Counted from the first letter of the stretch, positions 46,265-56,158 are shown. The stretch: 64,000 nt of DNA from Sorex araneus (GCF_027595985.1 NC_073308.1:11864566-11928565), one strand, 5' to 3'. Program-made: numbers and translations. The notes: generated from the letters alone by a model not told the origin.

Positions 46265-46740
46265 CGGGCCTCGGGGTGCACTGCAGGGAGCTGAGGGAAA
46301 CTGGGCTAAGGGAGCCGAGCCCGCGAGGGGCAGAGCGGCGAGGGCGGCCCCCGGGGTCGCGGGGCGGCGGCGGGCCGGGGTCGGGCTCGCGGGCTCGCGG
46401 GCTCGGGTGGGGAAGGGGCTGGCAGACGCCGGGCTCGGGGCGGGCGCCCGGGGGGCTCCGCGGGGGTTCCCCGCAGCCGCGACGCTTCCCCTCTGCTCGC
46501 CCCCTCAGCCGTCACTCTCCACAGGGAGCCGGGAGGCGGTGACGGGCGCTCAGGGCCGGGGCAGCCCCTCAGCTTCGCTCCAGACGCGGTGGCCGCCTCG
46601 CAGCCTCAGACAACTGGAAGCAGCGCCCGCGGCGATGACGCAAGCACGTCGTCTGGACGTCGGGCCACGCCCCCACGCGACGGCCCAATCGCGGGGCCCC
46701 GAGGAGGTTGAGGGCGGGGCCAGTCATTAGGGGCTTCGCC
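46265..46740. promoter_or_regulatory. Third CpG island, promoter-like
   Basis: Extremely CpG-dense, with tandem 'gctcgcgg' words near 46,385-46,405. The right part clusters classic promoter elements: a CRE-like 'gatgacgcaag' (about 46,634), a GC box 'ccacgccccc' (about 46,665), a CCAAT box 'ggcccaatcgc' (about 46,682) and a Sp1 box 'gggcggggcc' (about 46,712). This spacing is typical of a TATA-less housekeeping or bidirectional promoter. No adjacent coding exon is recognisable. Confidence 0.65.
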
Positions 46741-46949
46741 CCAGATCCCGGAGGAGCCTGAAGACCTTCCCCCTAGTGGGGCTTGCCACTGTCGCAGGTG
46801 TCTTAGGCACTAGATCCTACTGGCTACCTTCCCTTGCCGGCCACCTTCTGTGTAAGGATCGTCCGTCTGGGCTTCTGTGAGTGAAGCTTGCCCACTTGTG
46901 AAGCCGCCCGTCTTTGCTTTCCCAGGCCGTTGGCGCTGGGGACCAACAG

Positions 46950-47350
46950 AGCTCAAGCACCTTCCTGCCCAGGGGGCTCTCAGGAAAACGTGTTTTCCCT
47001 ACTCCTTATAACAGGAGCCGCCCTGAAAGCCCACCGCGATGTTTTATAGTCAACTGTTTGGCATCTGTCCCAAAGACCCAAGACATTTGCACCCTTCTGG
47101 TCTTTGCAGCACTATTCACAATGGCCAAAATCTAGAGCCGACCCAAATGTCCAAGAATAGAGGACTGGTTAAAGAAGCTGTCTCTATCTTTAAAGGTACA
47201 TCTAGAATGGAATACTACTCAGCTCTAAGAAAAGATGATAGCATGTAATCTGCTGCTATGTGGATAGATCTGGAGATTATCAGAACAGATGAAATTAGTC
47301 AGGAGAAGAGACCCACAATAACCTCCCTGACATATAAACGAATTACGAAT
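46950..47350 (+). mobile_element. Ancient L1 fragment (ORF2 C-terminal tail and start of 3' UTR)
   Basis: 'tttgcagcactattcacaat', 'gaccaaatgtccaagaatag'-type sequence near 47,140, 'ggactggttaaagaagctgt', 'tagaatggaatactactcag' match the L1 '[18 protein letters not shown]' block. Several indels. More diverged than the other L1s. Confidence 0.8.
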
Positions 47351-47930
47351 AAAACATCAGTACTTTGGCTCCTTCTTTTTCCGGGTGGGATGTAGAGATC
47401 ACTCTCAGGTCTGTGGTTGGGAAATGGTCACTCCTGGCAGTGCTTCTGGGACCATGAAGTGTTGTGGCTCGAACCCTGGCCTCCAGCATGCAAACTCTGT
47501 GCTCAGCCAGTGAAGGCAATCTCTGCAGCCTGTGTGACCTTTGATGGCAGCCCCAACTTATCCTTCCCTGCAGGGCATGGTGAGAGTTGGGAGGCTTTGA
47601 AGTTCAACCCCAGCTCATGGACTTGGATGTGTGAGCTTGAGCACTTGAGCACTGGCTGTCTAGAGAACAGCTATCTCTTATTCCGCATCCACAAACTGAG
47701 AGCCCTGACAAGGAAGTGACGGGCAGTTCACTCAGCACACTGACCCGCAGAATGTGCTGGCCCCAGGCTCCTTGCAACACACTCATTTCATATGTCCAAA
47801 GTGTCAGCATTGATGTTGTGCTCCTTTAGGTACGTGATCAAATCTGGCTCACTGCTCATTTTCCTCACTCATGTATTTAACTTTTCCTGGCTTACAAGTG
47901 CACGGGTGATATATCAAGATGATTACTTTT

Positions 47931-48092
47931 CTTTTTGGGTCACACCCGGTGATGCACAGGGGATACTTCTGGCTCACACCCAGGAATTACTTCTGGTAGT
48001 GCTTGGGGGACCATATGGGATGTAGGAATCGAACCTGGGTCAGTTGTTTTCAAGGCAAATTCCCTACCCACTGTACTATTGTTTCAGACCCC
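47931..48092 (-). mobile_element. SINE, A-tail class, with TSD
   Basis: 'ctttttgggtcacacccggt', 'gtaggaatcgaacctgggtc', head end 'ctattgtttcagacccc'. Flanked by aagatgattacttt / aagatgattatttt (47916 and 48093). Confidence 0.92.
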
Positions 48093-48285
48093 AAAGATGA
48101 TTATTTTGGAGTATCTAAAGGTTATGAGTATCTTCATTGTAGAGGGAGATCTGTGCTTCTTCCACTGCTACTGGGGTTCTTGCTGCCACAGATCTATCTC
48201 AGGTGGGATGGAAGGTGGGGTGCATGAGACTGGGATAAGCCCACTGGACCCAGGAGAGCCTCGGGCAGTACCTGGCTGCACCAAT

Positions 48286-48446
48286 GTTTGGTTTGGGGGC
48301 CACACCTGGAAATGCTCAGGGGGTTCTCCTGACTGCACTCAGGAGTCACACCTGACCATGCTCGGGGACCATATGAGATGCCGGAGATCAAACCCTGTCA
48401 GCAGCATGGAAGACAACCACCTTTTCCACTGTCTCTCTGGCCCCTC
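48286..48446 (-). mobile_element. Old SINE, A-tail class
   Basis: 'tttgggggccacacctggaa', 'ctcaggagtcacacctgacc', 'ccggagatcaaaccctgtca'. Confidence 0.75.
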
Positions 48447-48459
48447 TTAATTTTTTAAA

Positions 48460-48622
48460 AAATAGTTTGGGGCCATATCTATCCAGGTCTTACTCTTGGC
48501 TCTGTGCTCGTGGATCACTACTGGCAAGGTTCAGGGGATTATATTGTAGGGTCACGGATCAAACTCAGGTCACTTGTGTGCAAAACAAGTGCCCTACCCA
48601 CTGGTCTATTACTCCCGTCCCT
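48460..48622 (-). mobile_element. Old SINE, A-tail class
   Basis: 'gtttggggccatatctatcc', 'tcacggatcaaactcaggtc', 'gccctacccactggtctatt'. Confidence 0.72.
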
Positions 48623-48749
48623 CCACCAATGTTTTCTGAAATCGAGGTGGAGAAATATCATCTTAGTCAACTACTGCTCACACATTCTTCTTTACTCTGT
48701 GCCTCCCAGCATCCTGCTCACTGCAGACTGAGGGGGTTGGTTTGTTTAG

Positions 48750-48885
48750 CTTTTTGAGAAATGGGGCTTCGTCCCAACCTAGTGGTGGTCAGGGGATACT
48801 TAATGCTCTGTATTCAGGGGTGACTCCTAATTGGGCTTGGGGAACCAGAGGTGGTGCTGGGAGTGAATTACACATTGGTCAGTAA
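48750..48885 (-). mobile_element. Very old SINE remnant
   Basis: 'ggggatacttaatgctctgt' and 'caggggtgactcctaattgg' preserve the tail half only. Confidence 0.45.
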
Positions 48886-49553
48886 CCTGTAAGGAAAGGG
48901 CTCTCTTTCCAGCCTGGAAAACTGTGTTTTTCATTGTGTTTGTGTTTTAAAAGAATACCAAGCCCCCCCAAAAAATAAAATTTTCTGCAAGGTTTTAAGG
49001 GAGGAGAACCTTCAATACTAAGATAGGGCATGCACTTGTGAATAAGTCTGAGAGCTTGGGAAAACAGACAGGCCTTTAGCATCAACAGCAGTATAGACAC
49101 TGCTGCAAAAGTTCTAACCATTTCAAGAGCCCGAGAGTGTGACCATAAGTAGGGGTAGGAATTGAATCTGCTGTCATTAACTACTTTGGCACTTGGGGAG
49201 CCCTTGGACAGAACGACAGGACTGCTTGTGATTTGCTTTAATACTCATCCCTGCTGGAGGATGATGGCTTTAATAGCTTTTCAGGAACGATTATTCTGGG
49301 GCCACAGGAGAGCCTCCCATCCTTCCATCCTCCCATTCCTCGTGGACCTCATCCCCGCCTCGGGGAGGGATTCCAGCTCACGTCCAGCATTTCCTGCCAA
49401 CAGCCTTTATTGGTTACATGAACGTTGACCTTTTCGGCTTTACTTCCCAAGCCCATCGCTGGACTTATTCATGTATGCATTTTAAAGTGAGAAAATAGGT
49501 ATTTTATAGGAAATGCTGAGAGGCTCTTCAGAAAATAAAATTTCCAGGTGGCG

Positions 49554-50500
49554 TGTTGCAGGGAGCTGCCTGCTCACATAGCCCTAGGAGCTGCCTCACA
49601 CAGAGGGCCAAGAACACTTGGCGTAGCTCCCTGTACTGCCACCCCCAGTACGCAGAGAAGCTATTATATTGCCAACCCAAGCCTATAGAGATTAATACAT
49701 TCCCACCCTTAGCCTGCTGAGAAGTTAACAGGATATAGATGTGTTAATAGATTAGTAATCCCATCAAGGGCCAAGATCCAGAGACAATATAAAACAAATC
49801 TCCCAGAAGCACGAGGCCGCTTTGTGGCTGCACAACCACTTATAGTCTAGCCCACTGATGTGCTTAAAGCAACACACGTGTTAGGTTTTAACAAACTTGC
49901 TTGTATTCACTGATATACAGTCTCCGTTCCTCTCGGAGAGCCTGGCAAACACCAAGAGTATGCCGCCCACATGGAAGAGCCTGGCAAGCTCCCCGTGGCA
50001 TAATCGATATGCCAAATACAGTAATAGTTAAAGGTCTCATTCCCTTGACCCCGAAAAAGCCTCCAATCATTGGGAAAGACAAGCAAGGAGAGGCTACTAA
50101 AATCTCAGGGCTTGGATGAATGGAGACTTTACTGGTGCCCGCTCAAGCAAATCGATGAACAACGGGATGACAGTGATATAGTGACAGTGAATAGATTAGT
50201 AGGATACACACGTAGCTGTACGGTCTGCTAATCATTAAAAGGTTTAGGAGTGATCAGGTTGTTCCCCATTGCATTTTTTTATGATCAAAGAAATGTATGA
50301 TCTTAGGAATATGCTTTTTGCCATTACAATCGATGACAATGCTTGCCAAGTTCCTGACAGAGATGTAGAAAAGGCTTCCTGAAATAAAGATCGAGGCTGC
50401 TGGTCCACGAGCACTCAGACCTCTCAACCACTAATTTGTCTCTTTAAGATCCTCACCTTCCCTTTTAGCCCATTCCTTTGACAGCCCGCACGCACTCTAA
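49554..50500 (+). mobile_element. ERV 5' LTR (class II/betaretrovirus-like), split by a SINE
   Basis: Begins TGTTGCAGGGAGCTGCC. Near the right end it carries 'gaaataaagatcgaggctgc' (polyadenylation signal, then R/U5-like 'ctggtccacgagcactcaga'). It is followed at about 50,501 by TGGTGCCAGAACTAAGGG, a plausible but diverged tRNA-Lys-type primer-binding site. The exact LTR end is uncertain by ~20 bp. A SINE (49917-50195) sits inside it. Without the SINE the LTR is ~0.67 kb. Family identification is inference from the gag that follows. Confidence 0.6.
49917..50195 (+). mobile_element. SINE, RTE-tailed class, long variant, inside ERV LTR
   Basis: 'ctctcggagagcctggcaaa', 'ataatcgatatgccaaatac', then the extra block ('aaaaagcctccaatcattgg', 'gctactaaaatctcagggct'), then tail 'gagactttactggtgcccgc...gatgacagtgatatagtgac'. 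The head is truncated. Confidence 0.88.
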
Positions 50501-51130
50501 GTGGTGCCAGAACTAAGGGCAAGAGGAACCGAGGCGTGTGGCCTGGAAAAGACAAGGCAGCTGTGGAATAGGTAAGGAAGTCTGGGGCGGGACAGTTTTG
50601 GCTGAGTAAGGGGGGACAATGGAGCAACAATTAAGTAATCAAAAACTGTTTGCACAGATGCTTGCTTTAATGATTCAAAGTGGAGGTTTAAAGTAAAATA
50701 AAGTCAGATTGTAAAATTTTTGCAGCATGTACATACTGTTTCTCCTTGGTTTCCTAGCCAAGGAATTGTAAATGAGCCAACTCGGAAACAAGAGCTTGGA
50801 TCAACAGCTTGGATCAAGATCTCCAGAAGCATTTTAATAATTGTGGTCCTGATAAAACTCCAGTAGATAATTTTGCTCTCTGGAAATTTATTATGGAAGG
50901 GATCTGCTCCCAGGAAGAAAAATGTGTTCCAGAACAAAAAAGGGAGAAAATAGAAACTAAGGAGGAGCCAGAACAAGGGACAGTCCCTCGGGTCCTCCCA
51001 CTTCCACAGCTCCTATAGTAGCTGTTTTAGAAGAAGAAAGTACTAACAATCTTATAGCAGATCCGTTACAAAAATTAACTGTTGTTCCTATTAAACAGGA
51101 TGAAAATGCTATTCGGGTATCCCAAAGAGG
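50501..51130 (+). pseudogene. Degraded ERV leader and gag (matrix region) remnant
   Basis: A probable primer-binding site and leader precede an ATG near 50,620, then a short frame (MEQQLSNQKLFAQ...) stopped after about 25 codons. After a frameshift, 50,809-51,018 reads DQDLQKHFNNCGPDKTPVD and NFALWKFIMEGI. The sequence pattern GP-K-PV--F-LW is typical of betaretrovirus/class II ERV matrix proteins, which target Gag to assembly sites. Several stops and frameshifts make it non-functional. No capsid, protease, pol or env follows: the ERV ends at about 51,575 against copy B2. Retroviral assignment is inference from this pattern and from position after an LTR. Confidence 0.6.
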
Positions 51131-51520
51131 AATCAAAAGAGCTATGCTAGGAGTATCACGTCTCACTCAAGTGAGAAAAGGAATCCGGAGTTCAGACCTC
51201 CTCAACGGTCAAGAATCAGGGATGATGTCTCGTTTGCCAAGGCATCAAAAATCAGATGGGCCGGACATGTAATGCGATTCAGAGACTGGTCCAGAATTGT
51301 TACCGACTGGATTCCACGGGACATCAAAAGACCCCATGGCCGTCCACCAATGAGATGTTCGGACTTCATCAAAACCCTGAATGAACGGTTTGAGGCTCTC
51401 CCTGTTCCTGGAGCTAGCAGATATCATTGGGCTACACTAGAACGCAACAGGGACAAATGGAAATGTTACTGGTGCCCACTAGAGCAAATAGAAGATCAAT
51501 GGGATGACAAATGATACAAG
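51131..51520 (+). mobile_element. RTE-like LINE, 3'-terminal fragment, inserted in ERV gag
   Basis: 5'-truncated. The C-terminal coding region (from about 51,150) runs to a stop at 51,512-51,514, and the DNA ends '...caatgggatgacaaatgata'. The last ~60 bp (from 'gggacaaatggaaatgttac') are the same as the 3' end of the RTE-tailed SINE class. A second, inverted copy is at 25040-25385. Confidence 0.8.
51272..51514 (+). pseudogene. RTE-like LINE polyprotein, C-terminal 80 codons
   Basis: Open frame MRFRDWSRIVTDWIPRD, then IKRPHGRPPMRCSDFIKTLN, then RYHWATLERNRDKWKCYW. The same frame continues upstream to about 51,216 (SRIRDDVSFAKASKIRWAGH), beyond which a 1-base frameshift near 51,205 separates it from MLGVSRLTQVRKGIRSSDL. 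The signature WAGHV-R...TDW-PRD-KR--GRPP-RW-DF is characteristic of the C-terminus of RTE-type (and some related) non-LTR retrotransposon polyproteins. This segment follows the reverse transcriptase and has no catalytic residues. Clade assignment is from motif recall, and CR1/other LINE clades are the alternative. Confidence 0.65.
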
Positions 51521-51575
51521 TGATATTTCTATTAAGACTCAAGAAGGAAATACTCAGCCTCTTGAATCTTGAATC

Positions 51576-52525
51576 TTGGTGACCAGTTGCTGTTTATTCC
51601 AGTCTCCCCATGCACCCCGTTCCAGTCTCAAACTGACCCTCATTCCCTCATTCCTATCTCCTCCTGTCCCCTGTACCAGTCTCTCCACACACACTCCTGC
51701 AGCCTCTTCTAGAGCCCAACTTTCCAGCATTCAGGGTAGCAAGGACACCTAAGTGAGGTAGCACAATCAACATCTGAAAGCCCTTCCTTCTGGGGAAGCT
51801 CTTCTAAGACAAAGATGTCCTCCTGCTAGGAGATCAGCCCAAGGGCTTTTTTTTTAATCTAAGGACATATTTGTCCTTTTCTTAGTCCACAAACAATCAT
51901 CTTAGATCTACTTACTTCTTAATAATCTTTCTAGTCATTTTGTATGGACACAGTAAGAGATATATTAATCTTATAGGGTGACTCTGCTGGGGACATCTTG
52001 CTATAGATCCCAGACTGCATTTCTCAAGCTAGATGAGCCCTTCCTAACCCTAGCAGGGTCCTTGTCCAGTCATTTCTCTTTGGGCCATGACAGAATTCAC
52101 CCACAACCGTGCTCTTGAGTTATAGTTAAGTATTATGGAGCTTGGCCTGTCCTGTTTCGTGCCAGGGTAGCTCACAGCTTGCCGTAGGTCCAGCCAGTCC
52201 TTTCGTAAGGACCCTGTTTCTGGGATGCTAGGAACTAAAGGGAAACTGAGTCTTAAGTCGAGTTATATATATGACAGACATCCAGGAGTAAATATTATTT
52301 GGAATCAATTAACTCCCAAGTTACAAAAGCATAGCATTAACTGTCTTCCTATGTTTATACAAAAAGGACATTGCTAGGAAGTAAACTGTGCAAAAGACAT
52401 AAGGGAAGAAGAAAAGCAATATTTCACATAAAATACAAAATCCAGAGTCGTTAGAAGGATCTGACCTTACAAGTCACAGGGTCTGATTTAGGGATATAGG
52501 TGATTGGGGAGGAGAGCACAGAGAA
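51576..52525 (-). mobile_element. LTR-like insert, paralogue of 25847-26785
   Basis: Matches A base-for-base over most of its length ('tcgagttatatatatgacag', 'catccaggagtaaatattat'). The minus-strand end 'aataaacagcaactggtcac' carries the polyadenylation-like signal. Confidence 0.5.
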
Positions 52526-53651
52526 GTTAAAGATAAACATAGAGGAATGGGAGTGCCTCAGGAGCACTGTGATGGGTGTAACCCAATAAACTTAAGCTCC
52601 CTGCAGCCAGGGAAAAAGGACTAACCAATGTTATCCTACATTCAGACACCTCCACCAACCTCCCCAAAACTGAGGATATAATTTTCTCTAGTGCATGTGG
52701 AATTTCTCCAGGATAGATAACATATTAGGGCATAACTCAATATATATAAATTTACAAATATAGAAATCATGCAAAGTATTCTCTCAGACCACAATGACAT
52801 GAAAGTAGAAAATGATTATAAAAAAGGGGAAAACTTCAAACTTTTGGAAGCTGGACAAGTCACTGTTAAATAGCACTTGGATCAAGGAGCAAATCAAGGA
52901 AGAAATAAAAATATTTCTTGAAACTAATGAGAATGAAGGTACAAGATACCAAAATATATGAAATACAATGAAAACTGTACTAAGGGGGAAATTCAGCGTA
53001 ATGCAGGCCTACATTAAGAAAGAAGAAAGCACCCAAATAGATGATTTAAGCACATATCTCAAAAATCTGTAGAGGAAACAACAAATAAACATAAGATATA
53101 ATAGACTGAAGGAAGTAATAAAAATTAGAACAGAAATTAATGTTATAGAAAAAAAAGAGAATAAATCAAACCAGAAGTTGGTTCTTTCTTCAAAAGAATA
53201 AACAAGGGGGCTGGAGTGATAACACAGCAGGTAGGGCATTTGCCTTGCGTGCGGCCGACCCGGGTTCGATTTCCAGTATCCCATATGGTCACCTGAGCAC
53301 CGCCAGGAGTAATTCCTGAGTGCAGAGCCAGGAGTAACCCCTGTGCATTGCCAGGTGTGACCCAAAAAGCAAAAAAACAAAAACAAACAAACAAAAAACA
53401 AATAGTAAACAGGATAGACAAACCCTTAGACTCATAAGGATAAGAAAGAAAATGTCCAGATGAATTGAATCAGAGATGAAAGATGAAACATTACAACATA
53501 CTCCTCAAATATTCAAGATATTATGAAAGGTTACTACAAACAACTTTGTGATGTTAAGCTTGAGAACGTAGAAGAAATGAACAGATCCTTAGAAACATCT
53601 AATCTCCCATGAGGAGAAAGTAGAAAACTGAACAAGCTAATCACAAATAAG
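52526..53651 (+). pseudogene. L1 ORF2 remnant, endonuclease region (copy B2)
   Basis: Paralogue of 26,786-27,910, with 'gaaaactaatgagaatgaag' (ETNENE) and the YQNI block near 52,940. Frameshifted throughout. Interrupted by the private SINE at 53207-53400. Confidence 0.78.
53207..53400 (+). mobile_element. Young SINE, A-tail class, copy B2 only
   Basis: Near-consensus 'gggctggagtgataacacag', 'gacccgggttcgatttccag', 'ccaggtgtgacccaaaaagc', A-rich tail with CAAA units. The equivalent site in A (about 27,690) is uninterrupted. Confidence 0.95.
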
Positions 53652-53657
53652 GAAACT

Positions 53658-53948
53658 TGTAAGAAATCACACAACCCGGAGATTCTTCTGGCAGCGATTT
53701 ATTCAGAGAACTTCTCATGCAAAACGGGAATAAAGAGGGACGAGGGACGAATGAGGAGGAACCCCCTTGCAGGTTTCCCGAATTGGGGTTACCCACTGCA
53801 TCAAAATTAAAGCGACAATCTCTGGCCCAGTGATTTCCCCTCTTACACCAGGGACAGGGCCCGGGAGGTCCAAGTCTGGCTCTGCAGTCTCTGATTTCCC
53901 CTCTTCAATCCGGCTCGAGAAAATATAAAAGATTTTGAAAAGCCCAGA
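53658..53948 (-). repeat. 3' LTR of the mini-provirus
   Basis: 291 bp. The minus strand ends 'ctgaataaatcgctgccaga' to 'gtgatttcttaca', i.e. polyadenylation signal, R/U5, CA. The minus-strand start has 'tcttttatattttctcgag', a TATA-like element. Confidence 0.88.
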
Positions 53949-54080
53949 ATCTGCCCCATTTTATTGGGGGATTGCTGTTTGGATTCTAATCCGCAGCACA
54001 CAAAAAAATCCTGATCTCCCGCTCACTTTCTAGAGTGGGGTGCACCAAACACTTATTCTTACCTTTATTTGATAGTTCGG

Positions 54081-54098
54081 GCCCACCCCGGGACGCCA
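54081..54098 (-). promoter_or_regulatory. tRNA-Asn-type primer-binding site
   Basis: Plus-strand gcccaccccgggacgcca equals the acceptor end of vertebrate tRNA-Asn (gcccacccagggacg plus CCA) with one mismatch. Adjacent gttcgg extends the match into the T-arm. Confidence 0.82.
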
Positions 54099-54100
54099 GC

Positions 54101-54392
54101 TGTAAGAAATCACACAACCCGGAGATTCTTCTGGCAGCGATTTATTCAGAGAACTTCTCATGCAAAACGGGAATAAAGAGGGACGAGGGACGAATGAGGA
54201 GGAACCCCCTTGCAGGTTTCCCGAATTGGGGTTACCCACTGCATCAAAATTAAAGCGACAATCTCTGGCCCAGTGATTTCCCCTCTTACACCAGGGACAG
54301 GGCCCGGGAGGTCCAAGTCTGGCTCTGCAGTCTCTGATTTCCCCTCTTCAATCCGGCTCGAGAAAATATAAAAGATTTTGAAAAGGCCCAGA
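54101..54392 (-). repeat. 5' LTR of the mini-provirus
   Basis: 292 bp, one G longer than its partner. Two bases (TC in the element's sense) lie between the target repeat and the TG, and the same TC precedes TG next to the purine run at the 3' LTR. Confidence 0.88.
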
Positions 54393-54398
54393 GAAACT

Positions 54399-54868
54399 GA
54401 AATAGTGATTAAGACCATCCAAGAATGAAATTCCCCATCAGAATTGGCTGGCTGGTGAGTTTTATCAAACCTTCAGAGAAAACTTACTGCATTTACTTTT
54501 TCAACTCTTCCAATATGTTGAAGAAGCTTCTAACTCAGCTAACATTGCATTAATACCCAAAGTAGAAAGAGACACATCCAGAAATGAAAATTTAGACCAA
54601 TCTCCCTGATGAACATCAATGCAAAAATCCTCAACAAAACCTTAGCAAACTGAATCCAACTGCACATCAAAAAATCATATATAATTATCAAGTGGAATTC
54701 ATCCAAGATGGTTCAATATATGCAAATCAATTAACATACTATTCCACATCAGTAAAAGGCAAGGCAAACATCATATAAATATAGCAAAAGATGCTAAAAT
54801 AGACTTGACAAGTTTCAATTTGAATTAATGATAACAATTCTCAATAAAATAGAAGTGGAAAGAACCTC
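54399..54868 (+). pseudogene. L1 ORF2 remnant, RT N-terminal region (copy B2)
   Basis: Paralogue of 27,930-28,614 without A's SINE. The 'ttcatccaagatggttcaat' (FIQDGSI) block is near 54,706. Confidence 0.78.
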
Positions 54869-55970
54869 TGTTGCGTGAAGCTATATATCAGTCGGTCAGA
54901 AGCGCAGAGGCAAGACACGCGAAAGAAATGTAGAGAGCAAGGAGGGACAAGGCATCAATCTGGCTCGAGGCGAAGAGCGACTTCTAGAGGCCTCCCTTTC
55001 TTCTATTTTTTATCAGTTACGTCTGAATGACCTCATCACAGTGAGAGAACCACTAACGAGAGTACAGTTATAGGATAAGCATTCGTCAAAAGAACATCAG
55101 GGTATACATCGTCCTGTCAAAGCTAAAGCTATGCTGTCAAAGCTATGTTGCAATGATTTAAAATGTCAGAGGAAGATATGGAACTGGACACATAGGCTCT
55201 ACAGATTACGTCCCCCACATTCTTGTGGTCGGTTACACATAGGGCAAAGAGAAGGCCCAGACTGATACTTGAAGGTCACAACAGATTAAGGATGTGTAAG
55301 CAGGGGGAAACTGCTGCTTTGTACTGCCAAGATGAGGTATGTCCAGGCGGGCCTATGAGAGCATGCTGTACTCCTCCAGGTCATCGGACTCACAAGCTTA
55401 GCTTGCCCACTTAATTTAAAGTGGGGCCTCGGTTCTGCTTCCTGCTTGCAGGGCAGCGTCCTAATGTCCTGGCTTAGCACCAACAAACCTCCCTCAAGAG
55501 AGTAATGGCTATCTATAACTAACCTACAAACAGTATTGCTGCAGAAATTCCCACCAGAAACCTGTGGAGAAACAAACAATCTGTACTGAGAAGTAGGAAA
55601 ACGTGCCAGCAGATCCGGTGAGCTTGTGCTCCAGAACTGGCTCCAGTCCAAAGGCAAAAGCTTCGTTTGATAGCCTATCTGATGGAGGTTGGGGCATTTG
55701 CAGGCACCTGGCAGGAGAGGACAGAAGTAGAAATTCCAAAGTGTGTTATTTTGCAAAGCTGGGTCTGGATAACGTCAAGGACCTGAGCACATTTGACAGG
55801 TGACCAAGGTGACAAAGCGAGACTCAAACCATCTTATGAACATCCCAAATACACCCCATGGCTCTATGGAACAGCCCAGACTCAGTGGTTCCTTGGCAGG
55901 TCCTGCTCTTTGGGGTTAACCTCCTTGAACTGAGACTGTTTGAAATACAGGCAGGGGGTTCTTCTCATCA
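54869..55970 (-). mobile_element. LTR-like insert, paralogue of 28615-29722
   Basis: TGTTGCGTGAAGC to TTCTTCTCATCA. Same order of blocks as in A, with a ~19-bp deletion near 55,455 compared with A. Confidence 0.5.
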
Positions 55971-56158
55971 GTATCACTCTTTTGTTTTGTTTTGGTGTGT
56001 GTGTGTGTGGGGAATCATACCCATGAGGCTCACAATTTTCTATTGACTCTGCAAACAGAAATTACTCCTGGCAAGACTTTTTAAGACTATACAGCATACC
56101 GAGGATCAAGCCTGGGTTGGCATCATGCAAGGCAAGTCCTATCTCTCTGGTCCACATC

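Larger units (their letters stand above)
53658..54392 (-). mobile_element. Very young mini-provirus: LTR, PBS, 152-bp leader, PPT, LTR; no genes
   Basis: Two direct repeats, 53658-53948 and 54101-54392, are identical except for one G (gaaaagccc versus gaaaaggccc). They flank 152 bp. In the minus sense the right copy is the 5' LTR. Two bases after its CA end comes TGGCGTCCCGGGGTGGGC (54098 down to 54081), complementary at 17 of 18 positions to the 3' end of tRNA-Asn. Complementarity resumes beyond that into the T-arm. A splice-donor-like 'aaaggtaagaa' follows. A purine run aaaatggggcaga (53950-53962) abuts the 3' LTR. A 6-bp target repeat, gaaact, lies at 53652-53657 and 54393-54398. Copy A has the empty site. 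Confidence 0.9.

Noticed and set aside
53950-53962. ATGGGGCAG within the purine run of the mini-provirus as a gag start
   Set aside because: The frame runs straight into the 3' LTR. Its position next to the LTR and purine content fit a polypurine tract better.
54158-54418. 86-codon minus frame across the mini-provirus 5' LTR
   Set aside because: Its ATG lies in flanking L1 sequence, so it is not a gene of the element. The LTR portion is merely open.
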